Part shown: positions 7,041 to 10,632 of the stretch, in pieces
How positions within the stretch are numbered: the first letter of the stretch is position 1
How the letters are laid out: every line of letters starts with the position of its first letter
Source: Fidelibacterota bacterium
Lineage (GTDB): Bacteria; Marinisomatota; Marinisomatia; Marinisomatales; UBA8229
Length of the DNA: 10,632 nucleotides
Assembly (NCBI GenBank): GCA_002686675.1
Contig: NYYF01000002.1
Location: 1 to 10,632 of the forward strand
Direction: 5' to 3'
Position numbers and translations under genes: made by a program
Notes under the pieces: generated by a model
What the model saw: only the letters and a program-made list of their open reading frames with translations
Database searches by the model: none
Told to the model about the DNA's origin: nothing

Positions 7041-8024
7041 GTGAAGTCATTTCATTTAATAAAATTTTTCTCCCTCCAGAAACTTCCCTTACGTCTTGGT
7101 GCCTTGGGTATGGCTATGGTGCTCTGGATTTTTGTCATGAGCGACAAAGAATATTCAATCATTATGAAAATTCCCCTGGTAGCTCGAAATATCAGCGCCC
7201 AAAAAGCACTAAAGGAGGAAGTCCCTGAATTTGCTCAAGTTCGATTAATTGGTACTGGAAATGAATTACTAAAAGCATATCTTCTAAAAAACTTTTTCGA
7301 GAACTTTAAACTCATCTTGGACTTGGATCATATTTCAGAAGAGTATGATTTTATCCTGAATGATTACTTTTCGAAAAATCCGCAGAAAGTTGTAATTCCT
7401 CCCTCCTTCCACCTGAAATTTGTTGAAATTATTTATCCAAGGGAAGTTCACATTAGTTTGGACGAGTATCTTGTAAAGTCTGTTCCAATTATCCCACAAA
7501 TTATAGTTCAACCAATACCTGGATACATTCAAGTAGGAGATATAAAAATGATTCCACCTTCTGTAAATGTTGCTGGCCCAAATATATTAACGAAAGAAAT
7601 CACTGAAGTTTTGACAGCAACAGACACTCTGAAAAATATCGGACATTTTACAAACCGAACGATCTCTCTGAATAAATCTAACCGACTCATCGAATATTCA
7701 AAGAATGAAATTAATTACCAGGTAGATATTCAAGAAATCAGTGAGAGGATAATCAGTGAAGTTCAGATCCAGGTAGTCAATGTACCGGATAAATTTAGGG
7801 TATTTGTTAATCCACAAACTGTATCCTTAACTATTTTTGGAGGTGTAAATCGAATTGCCGAAATATACCCTGAAGACATATTCATCTACATTGACTTTGA
7901 GAAACAATGGACTCCTAGATCACAGTTTTTTGAACCTGTCGTTGTGACACCTAACGACATTTTGGAATGGCAAAATTTATCGCCCAGAAACGTGGAATTA
8001 GTCGTTACGAAGGGGACAAGTTGA
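7041..8024 (+). CDS. YbbR-domain (CdaR-like) membrane-anchored protein
   Basis: A 327-residue protein with one N-terminal membrane segment (about 16-33, LRLGALGMAMVLWIFVM) ending in the characteristic LWxFV-SD turn, then an extracytoplasmic region of beta-rich YbbR-like repeats. Repeat boundaries are roughly 40-130, 135-225 and 230-320. Recognisable pieces are VRLIGTGNELL, IPPSVNVAGPNILTKEI and VSLTIFGGVNRI. In Firmicutes the homologue CdaR regulates the di-adenylate cyclase CdaA and is encoded beside it. No cdaA is in this window, so that role is not established here. The GTG start lacks an SD; an in-frame TAA at 7035 rules out anything much further upstream, and the next ATGs fall inside the membrane segment. 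The stop overlaps the tsaD start (TTGA). The YbbR family call rests on the N-terminal pattern and repeat style, so it is good but not certain. Confidence 0.8.
   Translation: MKSFHLIKFFSLQKLPLRLGALGMAMVLWIFVMSDKEYSIIMKIPLVARNISAQKALKEEVPEFAQVRLIGTGNELLKAYLLKNFFENFKLILDLDHISEEYDFILNDYFSKNPQKVVIPPSFHLKFVEIIYPREVHISLDEYLVKSVPIIPQIIVQPIPGYIQVGDIKMIPPSVNVAGPNILTKEITEVLTATDTLKNIGHFTNRTISLNKSNRLIEYSKNEINYQVDIQEISERIISEVQIQVVNVPDKFRVFVNPQTVSLTIFGGVNRIAEIYPEDIFIYIDFEKQWTPRSQFFEPVVVTPNDILEWQNLSPRNVELVVTKGTS
8010..8023 (+). promoter_or_regulatory. RBS that fixes the tsaD start at TTG 8021
   Basis: AAGGGGA (8010-8016) lies 4 bases before TTG 8021, giving MNILGVETSCDE, which aligns with the usual TsaD start (M-x-x-LGIETSCDET). 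The upstream ATG at 7967 would add 18 unrelated residues and has no SD. The SD lies within the end of ybbR and the TTG overlaps its TGA stop, so translation is likely coupled. Confidence 0.8.
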
Positions 8025-9016
8025 ACATCCTTGGAGTTGAAACCTCCTGTGACGAGACGGCTGCTGCCGTGTGTACAAATGGCTCTATTCTGTCAAATAT
8101 AATTAGTTCACAAAAGATCCATCAATCTTTTGGTGGTGTTGTTCCGGAACTGGCATCCAGAGAACATGAACGTCTCTTAAACTCACTGGTATTTCGAGCC
8201 ATTGAAGAAGCTGGAATCCCTTTAAGCAGTTTAGAAGGTATAGCAGTTACAAAAGGACCCGGTTTGGCGGGAACTTTATTGGCCGGCGTTTGTTTTTCAA
8301 AAGGATTGGCACAAGGATTGAGGATTCCTATCATTGGGATTAATCATCTTGAAGCCCATATCTTTGCGAGTTTTCTGGAGAATCCAAATTTAACATTTCC
8401 ATTCGTATGTCTTTTGGTTTCCGGAGGGCATACTCAGGTGTGGGTCATAAATGAAATAGATAACTATGAATTAATGGGAGAAACTAGAGACGACGCTGCC
8501 GGGGAGGCTTTTGATAAAGGAGCAAGAATTTTAGGCCTGGGATATCCGGGAGGACCTGAAATCGAAAAATTAGCACGTAATGGAAATCCAAAAACCATAG
8601 ATTTTCCAAAGTCATTTATGAAAACCAATGCAATTGAATTCAGTTTCAGTGGACTGAAGACATCCTTGCTTTATTATATGGATCATTTTGATGAATCTGA
8701 CGGCACTATAAGCATAGAAGATGTTGCCGCCAGCTATCAGAATGCAATCATTGAAGTATTGATTCATAAATTGAAACAAACTTTGGAAATTACACATGTC
8801 AAAACATGTGTCATAGCAGGTGGTGTGGCAGCAAATAATCAACTAAGACAGAAGGCACATCAGATGTTGCCCGAAATTTCATTGAGTTTCCCTGGCTTGG
8901 AATATTGTACTGATAACGCAGCTATGGTTGCTTTTTTGGGAGAACTGAAATTAAAAGCAGGATATACTTCCCCCATAAATTTTGGGATCAAACCTAATTT
9001 ACAACTCCAAGTCTAA
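8021..9016 (+). CDS. tsaD: tRNA N6-threonylcarbamoyladenosine (t6A37) transferase
   Basis: TsaD transfers the threonylcarbamoyl group from TC-AMP to A37 of ANN-decoding tRNAs, working with TsaB and TsaE; TC-AMP is made by TsaC. None of these partners is in the window. The 331-residue protein shows the ASKHA-fold signatures: GVETSCDETAAAV at the N-terminus, GGVVPELASREH, KGPGLAGTLLAGV, the metal-binding HLEAH (His109 and His113), LLVSGGHTQ (SGG 134-136), DDAAGEAFDKGARILGLGYPGG, AGGVAANNQLR, and the C-terminal metal ligand Asp298 in CTDNAAMVAF. Length matches the family (about 335-340). It starts with TTG 8021, overlapping the end of the YbbR gene by four bases. All expected catalytic and metal-binding residues are present. 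Confidence 0.97.
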   Translation: MNILGVETSCDETAAAVCTNGSILSNIISSQKIHQSFGGVVPELASREHERLLNSLVFRAIEEAGIPLSSLEGIAVTKGPGLAGTLLAGVCFSKGLAQGLRIPIIGINHLEAHIFASFLENPNLTFPFVCLLVSGGHTQVWVINEIDNYELMGETRDDAAGEAFDKGARILGLGYPGGPEIEKLARNGNPKTIDFPKSFMKTNAIEFSFSGLKTSLLYYMDHFDESDGTISIEDVAASYQNAIIEVLIHKLKQTLEITHVKTCVIAGGVAANNQLRQKAHQMLPEISLSFPGLEYCTDNAAMVAFLGELKLKAGYTSPINFGIKPNLQLQV

Positions 9017-9021
9017 ACTCA

Positions 9022-9066
9022 GGTTTTGTGATTCAGTTCAGCGCCATGAAACAACACCACCTTTTT
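9022..9066 (+). terminator. Weak terminator-like hairpin after tsaD
   Basis: In the 68-base gap after tsaD, GGTTTTGT (9022-9029) can pair with ACAACACC (9051-9058) with one mismatch, extended inside by TTCA (9032-9035) with TGAA (9047-9050) after a two-base bulge. A T5 run at 9062-9066 follows. The stem is AT-rich and imperfect and the T-run is short, so it may terminate poorly or not at all. Nothing else is visible in the gap, including any SD for the next gene. Confidence 0.25.
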
Positions 9067-9084
9067 CCCACCTACTCTTAAACT

Positions 9085-10632
9085 ATGTCTCTTGAATTTC
9101 TTCGACCTCCCGATCTTTGGTTTTGGGGATTGTTATTAGGGGTATTTTCTTTCTCTCTTTGGAGCATTTTCAAACTCTGGCCTATTCATCAGGTGAGAAT
9201 TCCTGTGCTGATCAGAATTGGTTTATTCAGTTTGCTTTTATTCAGTCTACTGCAACCAAAAATCACCCGGAAAACACCGAAGGAATATCCCCTGAAGTGG
9301 AATGTTTATACTGATAATTCGATGAGTATGGGATACCACCAGGCCTACTCATTAACAACTCTGAACGAAGAAATAAAAGAAATTTTGAATAAAATAGAAG
9401 ACAAAGGAGCTGTGATTGATCGTTTTCATTTTTCAAATGAGGTAATCCATACCGACTTGTATGAACCATTAAATGCAGGAGGTTCCTCAACTGATCTTGG
9501 AATCGTTTTGAATTCAATAAAAGAGGAAGAGAAAGATAATCTTGCAGGAGTAATTTTATTTACAGATGGCCAAATCACCCATGGCTTAGACCCAGTACAA
9601 ACTTCATCGGAAATCCATGTGCCAATTCACATCATTGGCGTTGGAGAGGACACACCTCTTGTGGATATTGCCATAAAATCAATAGATGTACCAACCGTTG
9701 CTATTAAAGGTGAGGATGTAGAAGCAACAGTGGTTGTTATGGCAACAGGTATTATTGCAAATGAAGGAATAAACATCACTTTATCAAAAGAGAAGAAAAT
9801 AATTGGCTCACGGTTCATGAGAATCCAGGGTGACGGTGTACAGTCAGATGTACATTTTCGATTTAAACCGGATGACTTAGGGGAAACTGCATACCAAGTT
9901 CAGGTTTCTTCTCTTGAGAATGAAATAAATGTCCAAAATAACCGCCAATCCTTTCATTTAACAATCCTGAAAAATAGATACCGGGTCGCGTTACTTACCG
10001 GTGCACCGAATTATAATACTTCTGTGATGAAAATGATGATGAATAATCAACCACGAATTAAGATTGATCATTTTATTTTTATCAATGATTCATTCCAGCC
10101 AGCTATAAAAAAATTCTGGGAAACTTCATACGATCTAATCGTCCTTGATAATTATCCTATTCAATCTGTTTCTTCACAATGGCAGCGGTTTTTTGCAAAA
10201 AAGATTGTGGCTCAAAAAACAGCTTTGGCATGGATTATTGGTCCAAGCGTAGATCCATTATCTGCAAAATCTTTTTTTCCCTTTTTTCATTTAAAATCGT
10301 TAGAAACAAAAGTTGATGGTGAAAAGTATTACCAATGGTCATTCAATGAAACAATAGTGAATTATCCAATTTTTCCACAAAATGAGGTTCCTCTTTATTC
10401 CATTGATCAGACCGAACTCCCACCTCTAAAACCTGGACTTCAGGTTTCCAGTACAAAAAAAATGATGCAATCATTGGCAAACTTAATATCACCCCAACAA
10501 ATTCCAGTACTCCTTATTGGAGAAGTGGAATCCTTACGGACCGTTGTTTGGACAACCCCGGATTTTCATACACTTTATTATAAGTTAACAGGTACCAGAA
10601 GATCCGACATGTTTGCAGGGATCTGGAATGGG
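9085..10632 (+). CDS. Membrane-anchored VWA-domain protein, 3'-truncated by the window edge
   Basis: The frame from ATG 9085 is open for 516 codons to the last base, so the C-terminus is missing. Two membrane segments come first (about 11-30, LWFWGLLLGVFSFSLW; and 39-57, IPVLIRIGLFSLLLFSLL). Next is a von Willebrand A domain with a complete MIDAS metal site: Asp77-x-Ser79-x-Ser81 (DNSMS), Thr136 (GGSSTDLG) and Asp161 (LFTDGQ). A beta-sandwich-like stretch follows at about 185-290. From about 298 (YRVALLTGAPNYN, later YDLIVLDNYP near 349) the pattern resembles the class I glutamine-amidotransferase-like fold often found in such proteins, without an evident catalytic Cys. Large proteins of this design, with further membrane segments at the end, are common in Bacteroidota and relatives; their function is largely unknown. 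The start has no SD. The upstream neighbour tsaD is unrelated in function. Confidence 0.85.
   Translation, partial: MSLEFLRPPDLWFWGLLLGVFSFSLWSIFKLWPIHQVRIPVLIRIGLFSLLLFSLLQPKITRKTPKEYPLKWNVYTDNSMSMGYHQAYSLTTLNEEIKEILNKIEDKGAVIDRFHFSNEVIHTDLYEPLNAGGSSTDLGIVLNSIKEEEKDNLAGVILFTDGQITHGLDPVQTSSEIHVPIHIIGVGEDTPLVDIAIKSIDVPTVAIKGEDVEATVVVMATGIIANEGINITLSKEKKIIGSRFMRIQGDGVQSDVHFRFKPDDLGETAYQVQVSSLENEINVQNNRQSFHLTILKNRYRVALLTGAPNYNTSVMKMMMNNQPRIKIDHFIFINDSFQPAIKKFWETSYDLIVLDNYPIQSVSSQWQRFFAKKIVAQKTALAWIIGPSVDPLSAKSFFPFFHLKSLETKVDGEKYYQWSFNETIVNYPIFPQNEVPLYSIDQTELPPLKPGLQVSSTKKMMQSLANLISPQQIPVLLIGEVESLRTVVWTTPDFHTLYYKLTGTRRSDMFAGIWNG

Noticed and set aside
7967..8020. ATG 7967 as the tsaD start
   Set aside because: The 18 extra residues do not belong to the family and have no SD. 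TTG 8021 has AAGGGGA in front and yields the canonical N-terminus.
9046..9081. Second mini-ORF (MKQHHLFPTYS) before the VWA gene, recalling the one before ybbR
   Set aside because: It has no SD, and the similarity is limited to His-His and a pyrimidine-rich tract. Chance is the simplest reading.
1..10632. Mobile element, CRISPR, tRNA/rRNA, toxin-antitoxin or defence cluster
   Set aside because: I looked on both strands and found no transposase or integrase motifs, no regularly spaced repeats, no tRNA-like cloverleaf and no defence-type gene pair. The gene set is housekeeping.

Overview
The window is about 10.6 kb of AT-rich (roughly 60% or a little more A+T, judged by eye) bacterial chromosome. 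Every gene I can support lies on the + strand. The content is almost all housekeeping: tRNA charging and modification, chromosome condensation, rRNA modification, nucleotide metabolism, ribosomal protein S1 and envelope proteins. I see no tRNA, rRNA, CRISPR array, insertion sequence or phage gene. Low GC, mostly weak Shine-Dalgarno (SD) sequences, the style of the YbbR and VWA membrane proteins, and the scpA-scpB-rluB-cmk-rpsA order suggest the Fibrobacterota/Chlorobiota/Bacteroidota assemblage, perhaps a marine lineage such as Marinimicrobia (SAR406). That placement is an inference and was not tested.

Layout. Positions 2-580 hold the 3' part of an NlpC/P60 cell-wall peptidase, coupled by an ATGA overlap to an HNH-nuclease-family gene (577-1122). 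Then come trpS (1136-2101), scpA (2107-2829) and scpB (2834-3370), packed with gaps of 4-13 bases. A 125-base gap leads to an rluB/rsuA-type pseudouridine synthase (3496-4221). After a 77-base gap with a possible promoter or operator, a single long frame (4299-6902) encodes CMP kinase joined to a six-domain ribosomal protein S1. A 138-base gap holds a very strong SD and a 13-codon mini-ORF ahead of a YbbR-domain membrane protein (7041-8024). That gene overlaps tsaD (8021-9016) by four bases. The window ends inside a membrane-anchored VWA-domain protein (9085 to beyond 10632) whose frame is still open at the edge.

How the genes relate. TrpRS, TsaD, the pseudouridine synthase and S1 all serve translation. 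ScpA and ScpB are the kleisin and winged-helix partners of SMC, which is not in the window. The P60, YbbR and VWA proteins act at the envelope. Close spacing suggests transcription units 2-3370, possibly 3496-6902, and 7041-9016.

The most notable point is the cmk-rpsA junction. The fused frame runs straight through a complete normal gene boundary (tandem stops TGATAA, SD AAGGAAAG, ATG) that sits one frame away just after an A-tract. The fusion is therefore a single-base event, either biological or a sequencing/assembly error, and S1 probably has its own start inside it. I did not find convincing evidence for an undescribed multi-gene system.
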